From SZUA-36 sp963753105 (GTDB lineage: Bacteria; Pseudomonadota; Gammaproteobacteria; Xanthomonadales; SZUA-36): a stretch of DNA of 64,000 nucleotides. The stretch covers positions 186,001 through 250,000 of the forward strand of contig CAVWBD010000003.1 in the NCBI GenBank assembly GCA_963753105.1, given 5' to 3'. The notes under the pieces are model-generated. The model ran no database searches, had not been told where the DNA came from, and saw nothing but the letters and a program-made list of their open reading frames with translations. Below are positions 46,185-54,199 of the stretch, piece by piece (within the stretch, counting starts at the first letter, position 1; each line of letters starts with the position of its first letter). The translations under genes and the position numbers were made by a program.

Positions 46185-47492
46185 TTAGAGATTTGAGGCA
46201 CTTGGCTTGATTGATGCGTCTAGAAGTTCAGAAGAAATTCTCAATCCTTGTTGACTAGATACAATCTTCGCTTGTTCTGAAAGCCACTTTGCCAAACCAT
46301 CTTTTTCAAAATGTTTTGGGTCTCGGAAATATTTCCCATCTTTAAACCACATCACAACGAAGATACCACTCGTTGATCTAATTGCTTTTAAGTATGCGGG
46401 CAACTGCCTACATATTCCTCTTTTTATCTTTTTGTGATGCGCTAATTTGAATTCAATGCCGACCGCCAATGGGATTCCATTTTTGCTCGTGTGCGAAAAC
46501 CTAAAATCTAATGTGCCGACGCCTTCATCACTTTCACGTATTACTTGTATACCTAAGGGAGACAATGCCATATCAAAAATTACGTGAAGGGTAGGCTGTA
46601 TTTTGGTCTCCCCCTTTGGTGTCCTTGGCACAACGATTCTTTTATCATTGTGTTTTACGGTTCTTTGTCCATCCCAAAATGGTTGAATCCAGTGACGAGA
46701 TTCAATGTAGTGCCTTAGTACAGTGTCAATTACTTCCTCTACTATTTTTAAAAGGTCCTTTTCCTCCTCTATGCTTTTATCAGTGTGAGACTCTTCAAAT
46801 TTCAGCAAAGATTTTTTTGCGCCAGATTCTTCAATATTTGGTAACACATAATCATATACAGCGTCTTTGTAGGCGCTTTTTGACATTAGGGAGTTTATCT
46901 TTAGAATTAGTGGCTTATTGATTCCTTTTCTAAAATAACTCTCTAGAAAAACAGTCACATCCTCATAGGTTATTGCCCTTGCATCTTTCCATTTCTCTGC
47001 CTTTATTAGGCGATTTAATACCATGAGCGCCTTTATTTTTTCTTTATTGTCCGGCATCCCCGTTATTTGAATTTCTTCATAATCGAAATCCATTTTCATG
47101 CCGGTCTTACTGTGTTTATCAGTCCAAGATGCAATTCGTTTATGGAATATTTCAGTTATCAATACAGCTGGATATTTACCCCTATTATCCGTAAAAGCCT
47201 CAAATGGTATCGTGTCAAGACCTGACCCAGATGCTCCAAAACTAATGTCTTTCGCAGCACTGTAGATGGGGTCATCTTCTTTTTTGGTTATGGTGGTTAT
47301 TACCACTTCGACTATCGTATCCTCAAATGTTTGACGATAAGCTCCGACCGGTAACTCAAATTCAATCGGCAAAACTATATCTATCCTAGTTACATAGTCT
47401 TCATCTTGCCCACCCAAAATAGATTGGGTTGTTCCAACAATGCTCATCATGTTGGACATGTCCATGTTTAGAGTAATACCGTGCCTACTCAT
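46185..47492 (-). CDS. PD-(D/E)XK nuclease-like protein of unknown family
   Basis: 435 aa. The N-terminal half (~30-145) is beta-rich with an acidic surface (RIDIVLPIEFELPVGAYR), the middle is helical (~150-270), and the C-terminus has a restriction-nuclease core. In order: SPLGIQVIRESDEG, GTLDFRF (D329), VGIEFKL (E347, K349) and the helix RGICRQLPAYL (Q363). This matches the D-ExK plus Q pattern of PD-(D/E)XK enzymes. The ATG overlaps the stop of the replication gene (TAATG), so the two are translationally coupled. It could be a replication-linked nuclease or a defence/exclusion effector. I do not recognise a named family. Confidence 0.6.
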   Translation of the reverse strand: MSRHGITLNMDMSNMMSIVGTTQSILGGQDEDYVTRIDIVLPIEFELPVGAYRQTFEDTIVEVVITTITKKEDDPIYSAAKDISFGASGSGLDTIPFEAFTDNRGKYPAVLITEIFHKRIASWTDKHSKTGMKMDFDYEEIQITGMPDNKEKIKALMVLNRLIKAEKWKDARAITYEDVTVFLESYFRKGINKPLILKINSLMSKSAYKDAVYDYVLPNIEESGAKKSLLKFEESHTDKSIEEEKDLLKIVEEVIDTVLRHYIESRHWIQPFWDGQRTVKHNDKRIVVPRTPKGETKIQPTLHVIFDMALSPLGIQVIRESDEGVGTLDFRFSHTSKNGIPLAVGIEFKLAHHKKIKRGICRQLPAYLKAIRSTSGIFVVMWFKDGKYFRDPKHFEKDGLAKWLSEQAKIVSSQQGLRISSELLDASIKPSASNL

Positions 47493-48550
47493 TACATCTC
47501 CCTTTTAGTGCTTGTGGCATGACTTATATTCAAATAAGCGGCCATTCTACTCTCGAAATACAAACCATTGCTTTTCAAGTTGCTTGGAATCTCGGCAATG
47601 TGCTCAGCAGTTAGATAACGCAGCATTGGAATAACCTGACCCGGTTCGGGGGGTGGCGCAGAAATGTCGACACCGTGTTCCAACAGTTCGGAGCGATAGC
47701 GGTAAAAACTGGACCTTGGAATGATTGTTCTTACGTCCTGTCCGTTTGTCCAGGCACTATAAACGAGCGACAGGCGAGGGGGCAGGTCACTAACTTCATT
47801 TGAGCTTAGTCTGAATTTTTGATTTAGTTTCATGTTCATTACGCGCTCCTTCACTATTTCAAACGGTATTTCCACATTCTTCCAATCGCTGCCCCTATTC
47901 AATCGGCGCCTTTTTAGTTCCATAGAGTGTAAGCGCACTTCAACTCGCAGCAAGCCCTTTGCATGGTTTATCAGTTCATCTTTTTGAGGTAATAATTTTG
48001 GTAGTTTGTGTTTAAGTAGCTCCAAGTATTTACTATATATCTTTAGTGAAATTCTCCTTGAGTTTTGCCCTACATAGATTGTTTCTCCTGAATAAGATGA
48101 GGCGGCCTGGCGCTTGCCGCGCACGATTGGTGCAGCGGCACGAATCCATGCGGGTACATCATCTTGTTTGGGAAGCCGGAATGACTCTGTGCAATCGACA
48201 GTCTTAAGCTCAAAGTTGCCAGTCAGCCAGGCAGACAAGTCGCCCTGGCTGGCTGGCAAATCAAGTCTTTCCACAACTCGCTTAAAGAACTCAACGCAGA
48301 TTCCAAGTAAATCGTTTGTTCCGAAGATATTGTGCCCCTGCAAAAACTTGGTGGGATTGCCACTTATCCATAATTTGTTGATGTCATGGGTTTTAACGTG
48401 GATTCGGCTTTCATGTGAGCCTTCAATTTTGAGTCGCTTGTTGCAACTCCACTCAATTTCGCCTGTTCCTGGGCAAGTGGAGATGATCTCTCCACCATTA
48501 ATTGGCTCAGCGTGACAGCATGGAATGACTGCTGTGATCCAGTCGATCAT
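47492..48550 (-). CDS. Phage/plasmid replication protein, gpII/X family
   Basis: 352 aa from ATG 48550 (MIDWITAVIPCCHAEPINGG, the usual family start; earlier codons add a basic leader). Characteristic segments: GTGEIEWSCNKRLKIEGSHE, LWISGNPTKFLQGHN, LLRVEVRLHSMELKRR with the X-type C-terminal region, and SFYRYRSELLEHGVDI. Family members nick the plus-strand origin of filamentous phages and related plasmids to start rolling-circle replication. No coat, gIII or Zot/gI-like gene is present, so this is a satellite or plasmid-like element rather than a whole inovirus. It is the first gene inside the right att site. Confidence 0.88.
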   Translation of the reverse strand: MIDWITAVIPCCHAEPINGGEIISTCPGTGEIEWSCNKRLKIEGSHESRIHVKTHDINKLWISGNPTKFLQGHNIFGTNDLLGICVEFFKRVVERLDLPASQGDLSAWLTGNFELKTVDCTESFRLPKQDDVPAWIRAAAPIVRGKRQAASSYSGETIYVGQNSRRISLKIYSKYLELLKHKLPKLLPQKDELINHAKGLLRVEVRLHSMELKRRRLNRGSDWKNVEIPFEIVKERVMNMKLNQKFRLSSNEVSDLPPRLSLVYSAWTNGQDVRTIIPRSSFYRYRSELLEHGVDISAPPPEPGQVIPMLRYLTAEHIAEIPSNLKSNGLYFESRMAAYLNISHATSTKREM

Positions 48551-48698
48551 GCCTCGTTTCCGCATGTGACGAATCTGTGCCATTTTGGAGACCAAAACAG
48601 ACCATTTGAGACAAATCGGAGAGAATTCTGAAAAAAGAAAAACCGCTCTAAGCCACTGGTTTTAAAGGGTCTATAGTGGTCTAGAACGGTCTTTGAAT

Positions 48699-48727
48699 TG
48701 GTGGAGGCGGCGGGAATCGAACCCGCA
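48699..48727 (-). repeat. Attachment site copy (attL-type) of the integrated element
   Basis: 29 nt identical to 42356-42384, 6343 bp apart, direct orientation. It bounds the replication-protein end of the element and resembles the tmRNA T-arm/acceptor 3' end. Confidence 0.88.
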
Positions 48728-48784
48728 GGATTTCAGTCCACATTTGTGCTGAAAAACACTCTGATCGTCGCTGTGTATGACCTG

Positions 48785-49225
48785 CTAGTTGTTGGCCTTG
48801 ATTGAAAGTACCGAATTTTCAAACTCTTCTTTTTGTGCCAGTAGCTTAGCAGAGTACTTTCCATTACGCGGAGTCACAGTCAGGTAGTCTCTCAATATCA
48901 ATTCTGCTCTGTCTCGCTTATAAGACTTTAAGAACGGGAGAGTCTGCTCCAACAAGGCCAATGCTTGTCTATTGTATACAGCAAAGGTAAAACTCTTGGC
49001 ATGGTGGGATTTACTGACTGACTTGTTGGTGATCTTCCCCACGCCTGTTATGGAAAGAACGTATTCGAGCAGGGGTCGTTCCGTGCTGCTGATCGAGACA
49101 CAAAGCTGGCGGTTTTCGTTCTTGTGTTTGCGTGTGAGGGTGAGAGTGGCTTCACCATCAATCAGCCCGGCGATGTAGGCTGCATCCGATTTAGAAAGAC
49201 CTTGGAACTTCCTGTATCCGGTCAT
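48785..49225 (-). CDS. Small LAGLIDADG-type homing endonuclease
   Basis: 146 aa from ATG 49225. The motif SKSDAAYIAGLIDGEATLTL carries the LAGLIDADG helix (AGLIDGEA, with the metal-binding acid), followed by RQLCVSISSTERPLLEYVLS, GKITNKSVS and a C-terminal RDRAELILRDYLTVTPRNGK. One motif, so it would work as a homodimer. There is no ribosome site; TATAAT lies only ~8-13 nt before the start, so translation may be leaderless or weak. It is the only gene between two tmRNA-end copies (48699 and 49273). Such enzymes cut a specific target and spread by repair; tmRNA itself is the obvious candidate target. Confidence 0.8.
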   Translation of the reverse strand: MTGYRKFQGLSKSDAAYIAGLIDGEATLTLTRKHKNENRQLCVSISSTERPLLEYVLSITGVGKITNKSVSKSHHAKSFTFAVYNRQALALLEQTLPFLKSYKRDRAELILRDYLTVTPRNGKYSAKLLAQKEEFENSVLSIKANN

Positions 49226-49244
49226 CCGAATATTATATAAGAAA

Positions 49245-49268
49245 TACCCCGGCAAATGCCGGGGTATC
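49245..49268 (-). terminator. GC-rich hairpin before the LAGLIDADG gene
   Basis: ATACCCCGGCA / TGCCGGGGTAT perfect stem, then TTTCTT when read leftward. It follows the 14-nt tmRNA-end copy and probably acts as that unit's terminator. Confidence 0.6.
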
Positions 49269-49272
49269 AATA

Positions 49273-49286
49273 TGGTGGAGGCGGCG
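49273..49286 (-). repeat. Short tmRNA 3'-end copy
   Basis: TGGTGGAGGCGGCG, 14 nt matching the acceptor/CCA end in the same orientation as the other copies. The T-arm part is lost. Confidence 0.55.
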
Positions 49287-49393
49287 TTGATCGGGTCGCT
49301 CACGGCCATCCGTGGCCTCCGCGACAGACCGACATCCTGTCGGCCACCCGCGTAAGGAACACACGAGTCTCAACCCAACCACCCGCAGCAAAC

Positions 49394-49421
49394 AAAAAAA
49401 CCGCCACAAGGGCGGTTTTGT
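49394..49421 (-). terminator. tmRNA terminator
   Basis: Reading leftward 5 nt after the CCA: AAAACCGCCCTTGTGGCGGTTTT followed by further T. A good intrinsic terminator for ssrA. Confidence 0.85.
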
Positions 49422-49425
49422 TGTT

Positions 49426-49785
49426 TGGTGGAGGCGTCGGGAATCGAACCCGAGTCCGCAAGTGATTCACTTTTGGCTCTACATGCTTATCCGTCTCTTA
49501 ATTTAACTGCTGGCTACCCAGACGGCGGGGAAGACCAACAGCGAGCCTGGATAAGTTTTAACGGGTCCACACCAGGCGTGCTTCTCCGCGGTCCTGTGTT
49601 GGGTGACCCCCGGGCTCCGGCGCGCACAGGCACGAATCGGGCGGAGGGCGCTATGCAGTTTATTAAGCTGCTAGTGCGTAGTTGTCGTCATTGGCAACTA
49701 AAAGTTTGCAATCAGTTTTACGAGTTATTTGCAGCTCGGCATGCACCTCGAGTTTCACGACCCACGTCGAATCCAAGTCGCCCCC
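49426..49785 (-). ncRNA. ssrA: Transfer-messenger RNA (tmRNA)
   Basis: 360 nt. The 5' end GGGGGCGACTTGGATTCGAC pairs over 7 bp with the 3' CGCCTCC before A-CCA; the T-arm is CGGGTTCGATTCCCG. The tag frame is GCC AAT GAC GAC AAC TAC GCA CTA GCA GCT TAA at complement 49663-49695, giving ANDDNYALAA. It rescues stalled ribosomes and tags the products for proteolysis; its partner SmpB is encoded at 54888. CCA is encoded. The 3' end is the insertion site of the neighbouring element units, and it stays functional because each insertion restores it. Confidence 0.96.
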
Positions 49786-49902
49786 GGGTATATCTTGGAG
49801 GGCTATTCTACTGATTAGTTGCATGAATGTCTGTAAAAGATGGATTTGGACATAATCGCGGCCAGAGGCCACTCCCACAGGGTTCTGTTCGCGGAGGAGC
49901 GA

Positions 49903-50595
49903 TCAATGCACGGTTTGTGTTATGGCGTCAGGGCCCCGGCTCAAAATAGCGTGAAGGTCCTGCGGGTCACGCAGGATGAAATCGGCTCCCAGTTTTTCGA
50001 CGGACGTGGACGAGTAACCCCAGGGCACCACGCCGATGATAACTCCAGCAGCCCGCGCGACGGCCACGTCCACCCCGGAATCACCGAGCATCAGGCTCTG
50101 GGCCGGGTCGGCGCCAAGTTCACGGAGGCAGGCCAGCAGCGGCAGCGGGTTGGGTTTCAGCGCGTTAGTGGTATCCCCGCCGATGACGCTGATGAAGTAA
50201 TCACTCAAACCGAGGCCGTCGAGGATGGCCCTGGCGGGCGCCTCCGGCTTGTTGGTGCACACCCCCATCGGGATATCCAGCGCACGGCATTGCTCCAGGG
50301 CTTTTACGATACCGGGGTAGGGCCGCGAGCGCTCGGTCAGGCAGGCGTTGTACTCCTGCTTGACCAGGAGCACGAGCCGTTCCAGTTGCGCAGTGTCCGG
50401 ACGAGCGCCGACGGCGTTGAAACCCCGCTCGACCAGCACCCCGAGGCCGTTGCCGATCATGGTTCGAACGGCCTCCACCGGGTGTGGCATGAAACCACGC
50501 ATATCGAGCACGCTGTTCAGCGCCGTGGCAAGGTCCGGCGCCGAATCGACCAGCGTGCCGTCAAGGTCCCAGACGATGGCTTCAGGCTGTGACAT
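49903..50595 (-). CDS. gph: Phosphoglycolate phosphatase
   Basis: 230 aa, HAD superfamily. Motif I WDLDGTLVDSAPDL carries the nucleophile Asp; then GVCTNKPEAPARAILDGLGL (motif II), ALKPNPLPLLACL (motif III Lys) and MLGDSGVDVAVARAAGV (motif IV). It removes 2-phosphoglycolate, which RuBisCO makes when it reacts with oxygen. The start overlaps the end of cbbM by 14 nt, so it belongs to the Calvin operon, which supports the photorespiratory role. Confidence 0.92.
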   Translation of the reverse strand: MSQPEAIVWDLDGTLVDSAPDLATALNSVLDMRGFMPHPVEAVRTMIGNGLGVLVERGFNAVGARPDTAQLERLVLLVKQEYNACLTERSRPYPGIVKALEQCRALDIPMGVCTNKPEAPARAILDGLGLSDYFISVIGGDTTNALKPNPLPLLACLRELGADPAQSLMLGDSGVDVAVARAAGVIIGVVPWGYSSTSVEKLGADFILRDPQDLHAILSRGPDAITQTVH

Positions 50596-51964
50596 TCAGC
50601 TTCTTGCGCCAATCTGGGTACAGCGCATCGGCGTCTGCCGGAAAGCTCTCGAACGCACGTGCCAACTCCTTGTGCTCCTTGGCATATTCGATCGGGTCGG
50701 CGCCGGCGCGCCAGCAGGCCTCGGCCTGGCGTAATGACATCGCCCCCGCCGCCGGACCGTCGACGTGGCCATAGCTGCCGCCACCGGCGGTCAGTACCAG
50801 GTTGGAATGGCCCAGGTTGTTGAAGAAACCCGGGAGTCGCAGCGCGTTCATACCGCCGGAAATAATCGGCGTGGTCGGATTCATGCCCAGCCACTCCTGG
50901 TGGTAGTACGGGCCGTCCGCACTGTCCTGCTCGATCATGTAGGCAATCGCTCGGTCGTCCTGTTCGCCCTCCATCTTGCCGTAGCCCATGGTGCCGACGT
51001 GGATACCCGACGCGCCCTGCAGGCGGGCCATCTTGGCCAGCACGAAGGCCGTGTAGCCACGTTTGGATGACGGCGAGGTCACGGCCCCGTGACCGGCGCG
51101 GTGGTAGTGCAGGTACTGGTTGGGAAACCGCCGCCGTGCCGTGGTAATGGCCGCGGGTCCGGCTACATAGCCATCGACCAGGAAGGCCACGTGGTCGGCG
51201 TTCTCGGCGAAGGTCTCGAGGATGAATTCGCCGCGTGCGACCATCTCGTAGTGGTCATCGGCAGTGATATTGGCCGAAAACAGTTTGGCCTCGCCGGTTT
51301 TATCCTGCGCACGCCGCATGGCGTCTGCAACCGCGGTGATGGTTTCCTTCAGCGGTGCGAACAGCTGGTTGCCCTGGGGCTCGTCGTTCTTGATGAAGTC
51401 GCCGCCCAGCCAGAAATCGTAGGCCGCGTAAGCAAACGGCTGCGGCCGCAAACCGAGCTTGGGCTTGATGATGGTGCCGACGATAAAACCACCGTCTTTG
51501 ACGGGCCGGCCCAGTACGCGCCACATATCGGCAATGGTCGTTGCGGGGCCGTCGAACAGCCGCAGGTAAGCCGGCGGCACCCAGAAATCGTGCATCTTGG
51601 CATATTCCACGTCGCCCATGCCCTGGTTATTGCCGATGGCCAGGGTCAGGAACGAGGCCAGCATCGCGCGGCCGTCGGTGATGTTGCGGTCGAACAACTC
51701 GATCGGGTAGGCGAGCTTCATAAGCTCTTTTTCCTCGTCGATTTCGTAAACCAGGGCATCCACGCCCATGGTGAAATCGTCCGTGGTCGAAACCGCGACA
51801 TTGGTGCCGGTCGAGGATTCGGCCGCGAAGTGCGCCGCCGTTTCCAGGTAACCACCGAAGCCTGCCTTGGGTTTCATATGGTAGGCAACCAGCACGTGCC
51901 GTCCGCCGTCTACCAGTTCCTGCTCTTTCAAGTCGAGTCTTGCATATCTGTTGGATTGGTCCAT
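50582..51964 (-). CDS. cbbM: Ribulose-bisphosphate carboxylase, form II
   Basis: 460 aa, the length of dimeric form II RuBisCO, with no small subunit gene. Active-site segments: GTIIKPKLGLRP (catalytic Lys), FWLGGDFIKNDEPQGNQ (carbamylated Lys with Asp and Glu metal ligands), LHYHRAGHGAVTSP, HVGTMGYGKMEG, PIISGGMNALRLPG and LTAGGGSYGHVDGP. It fixes CO2 onto ribulose-1,5-bisphosphate. Start ATG 51964 has TAGGAGG. Second-last in fbp-prk-cbbM-gph. Form II has low CO2/O2 specificity and suits low-oxygen, high-CO2 settings. Confidence 0.97.
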   Translation of the reverse strand: MDQSNRYARLDLKEQELVDGGRHVLVAYHMKPKAGFGGYLETAAHFAAESSTGTNVAVSTTDDFTMGVDALVYEIDEEKELMKLAYPIELFDRNITDGRAMLASFLTLAIGNNQGMGDVEYAKMHDFWVPPAYLRLFDGPATTIADMWRVLGRPVKDGGFIVGTIIKPKLGLRPQPFAYAAYDFWLGGDFIKNDEPQGNQLFAPLKETITAVADAMRRAQDKTGEAKLFSANITADDHYEMVARGEFILETFAENADHVAFLVDGYVAGPAAITTARRRFPNQYLHYHRAGHGAVTSPSSKRGYTAFVLAKMARLQGASGIHVGTMGYGKMEGEQDDRAIAYMIEQDSADGPYYHQEWLGMNPTTPIISGGMNALRLPGFFNNLGHSNLVLTAGGGSYGHVDGPAAGAMSLRQAEACWRAGADPIEYAKEHKELARAFESFPADADALYPDWRKKLNVTA

Positions 51965-52004
51965 TGTTTCCTCCTAAAAGTGAATGTTGAATTCTGTATT
52001 GGCT

Positions 52005-52880
52005 TCAGCGCGCCCGGCGCCTGCGTTCCATTAACCGCAATATCATCGGTGTCAGGATCAACTGCATGGCGATATCCTGCTTGCCGCCCGGGATCACGAT
52101 GGTATTGGCGCGCGACATGAAGCTGTCGTGGATCATCGAGATCAAATAAGGAAAATCGATACCACGCGGGTCCTTGAAGCGGATAACGACCATGGATTCG
52201 TCCGCGGTCGGTATCCAGCGGGCGATGAAGGCATTTGAGGTGTCCACTGTCGGTACACGCTGGAAGTTGATGTCGGTTTCGCTGAACTGCGGGCAGATGT
52301 AATTGATGTAGTCCGGCATGCGGCGCAGGATGGTGTCGCGGATGGCTTCAGTCGAGTACCCGCGTTCACCCTTATCGCGCTGTATTTTCTGAATCCACTC
52401 GAGGTTGATCACCGGCGTGACACCGATGGTGAGGTCGCAGTGCTGGGCGAGGTTGACCTCGTCGGTCACCACGGCGCCATGCAGGCCTTCGTAGAACAGC
52501 AGTTCGGTTTCCTCGGGGATGTCGCGCCAATCGGTGAATTTGCCGGGCGGGGTGTTGTAACGCTCGGCTTCGATATCATCGTGCACATAGTTGCGGATAC
52601 GGCCGGTGCCTTCCTCGCCAAACTGTTTGAACACGCTTTCCAGGTCCTCCAGGCGGTTGGCTTCAGGTCCGAAGTGGCTGAAGTGGTTATCACCGCGCTC
52701 AGCACCATCCTGCATCGCGATTTTCATATCCTCGCGGTCATAGCGGTGAAAGGCATCGCCTTCTATGGTCTCGGCCTTGATGCCCTCGCGCTCGAATATA
52801 CGTTCGAAAGTATGCTTGACCGAGGTCGTGCCGGCCCCGGAGGAACCCGTAACGGAAATAATGGGGTGCTTTAATGACAT
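52005..52880 (-). CDS. prk: Phosphoribulokinase
   Basis: 291 aa, proteobacterial class I type. P-loop SVTGSSGAGTTSVKHTFERI, then EGDAFHRYDREDM, HFGPEANRLEDLE, ELLFYEGLHGAVV, GVTPVINLEWIQKIQRDKGE and a C-terminal VIPGGKQDIAMQLIL. It makes ribulose-1,5-bisphosphate from ribulose-5-phosphate and ATP. It starts 17 nt after fbp with an AGGAG site; cbbM follows after 40 nt. Confidence 0.96.
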   Translation of the reverse strand: MSLKHPIISVTGSSGAGTTSVKHTFERIFEREGIKAETIEGDAFHRYDREDMKIAMQDGAERGDNHFSHFGPEANRLEDLESVFKQFGEEGTGRIRNYVHDDIEAERYNTPPGKFTDWRDIPEETELLFYEGLHGAVVTDEVNLAQHCDLTIGVTPVINLEWIQKIQRDKGERGYSTEAIRDTILRRMPDYINYICPQFSETDINFQRVPTVDTSNAFIARWIPTADESMVVIRFKDPRGIDFPYLISMIHDSFMSRANTIVIPGGKQDIAMQLILTPMILRLMERRRRAR

Positions 52881-52897
52881 GTTCTCGTCTCCTGGTT

Positions 52898-53938
52898 TTA
52901 CCGGCGCAGCAGGTTGCGTTTACTGAACAGCTGCGAGCGTTCGTGGTAGGGGTTGATCTCGGCGTAATATTTTTCGACCAGCTTCACCTCGTGTCTTGAT
53001 CCGAAAATCATCGGCACACGCTCGTGGATGGATTGCGGGTCGATTTCCATGATGCGCTGGGTGCCGGTCGTGGCATAGCCACCAGCCTGTTCAACGAGGA
53101 AGGCAACGGGGTTGCATTCATACACCAGCCGCAGACGGCCCTGGGCGTAACCCTTACGGATGTCCCCGGGGTACAGGAAAATACCGCCGCGTGACAGAAT
53201 CCGGTGGCATTCCGCGACCAGGGAGGCGATCCAGCGCATGTTGTAGTTGCTCCCGTGCGGGCCATCCTCACCTTCCAGGCAGTCGTCCACGTAAGCGCGA
53301 ATGTGCCCGTCCCACTGTCGGGAGTTCGATGAGTTGATGGCGAACTCGTTGGTATGCGCCGGAATCCCGGTGGTGGGGGAGGTCAGGCGGAACTCGCCGT
53401 TCAAAGGGTCCAGCGTAAAGACTTGCGTGCCGTCGCCCAGCGTCATCACCAATGCCGTCTGCGGGCCGTAAATAACGTAACCGGCGGCAAGCTGAGCGGT
53501 GCCCGGCTGCAGCAGCTCACACGGCTCGGATGATTGTTCAGGGGTTGGCAGAATCGAGAATATCGTACCCACCGATACATTGGTGTCGATATTGGAAGAA
53601 CCGTCCAACGGATCGGTGGCGACAAACAGCGGCGCGTTCTTGTTGATCGGCGTGGGTTCTTCCAGTTCCTCTGATACCAGGCAGGCCACGGGTGCTTCGT
53701 GCATGGCTTCGATGATCAGGTCATTGGCGATCAGGTCGAGCGCTTTTTGCGTGTCGCCGTCGGTGTTGTCGCCTTGCTCGGCACCGAGTTCACCGGCCAG
53801 GGGGCCGCGCGCAACCAGTTCCGAAATTTCGATACAGGCGCCGGCGAGCGCTTCGATGGTCTGGGTGATGGCCAGGCGCGTGTCTGAATCTTTTCTCCAG
53901 TCCGCCAGGTATTGTTTCAGGCTTGGGTATTCGCTCAT
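52898..53938 (-). CDS. fbp: Fructose-1,6-bisphosphatase, class I
   Basis: 346 aa. Metal-site motifs VSEELEEPTPINKN and ATDPLDGSSNIDTNVSVGTI, then YVIYGPQTALVMTLGDGTQV, GSNYNMRWIASLVAECHRIL, GGIFLYPGDIRKGYAQGRLR and NPVAFLVEQAGGYATTGTQR. It hydrolyses fructose-1,6-bisphosphate in the Calvin cycle or gluconeogenesis. First gene of the CBB operon; its upstream gap of 261 nt to the LuxR-type gene contains a REP-like repeat and presumably the operon promoter. Confidence 0.96.
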   Translation of the reverse strand: MSEYPSLKQYLADWRKDSDTRLAITQTIEALAGACIEISELVARGPLAGELGAEQGDNTDGDTQKALDLIANDLIIEAMHEAPVACLVSEELEEPTPINKNAPLFVATDPLDGSSNIDTNVSVGTIFSILPTPEQSSEPCELLQPGTAQLAAGYVIYGPQTALVMTLGDGTQVFTLDPLNGEFRLTSPTTGIPAHTNEFAINSSNSRQWDGHIRAYVDDCLEGEDGPHGSNYNMRWIASLVAECHRILSRGGIFLYPGDIRKGYAQGRLRLVYECNPVAFLVEQAGGYATTGTQRIMEIDPQSIHERVPMIFGSRHEVKLVEKYYAEINPYHERSQLFSKRNLLRR

Positions 53939-54071
53939 TGGCCGTTCTCCAGCTGTTTACCGCGTGCAATGCATGGCCATCAGTATAGGCAGGCGGGCCA
54001 ATGCACAAAATATGCTTTTGAGGGGTAAGACTGGTTTATTTGGGTAGGGAAAACCCCACCCATTGGAAGAG

Positions 54072-54180
54072 GTGGTATGCAGGAGCGGCGTCTCGCCGCG
54101 AGGGCGACACTCCAAATCGCCGAGGTCGCTCCCACAAATTATCCCGTAGGAGGACCAGCTCTGCTCGTCGCGAAGGGCGC
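54072..54180. repeat. REP-like inverted repeat (GGAGCGGC...GCTCCCAC type)
   Basis: GCAGGAGCGGCGTCTCGCCG with a matching GTCGCTCCCACAAATT arm, followed by a second CGTAGGAGGACC / CGTCGCGAAGGGCG unit. This is the common gammaproteobacterial extragenic palindrome form. Confidence 0.6.
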
Positions 54181-54199
54181 ATCACAAGGCTGGATTTCT

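Noticed and set aside
53939..54199. CbbR-type operator before fbp
   Set aside because: No convincing T-N11-A palindrome could be found by eye; the region is dominated by a REP-like repeat.
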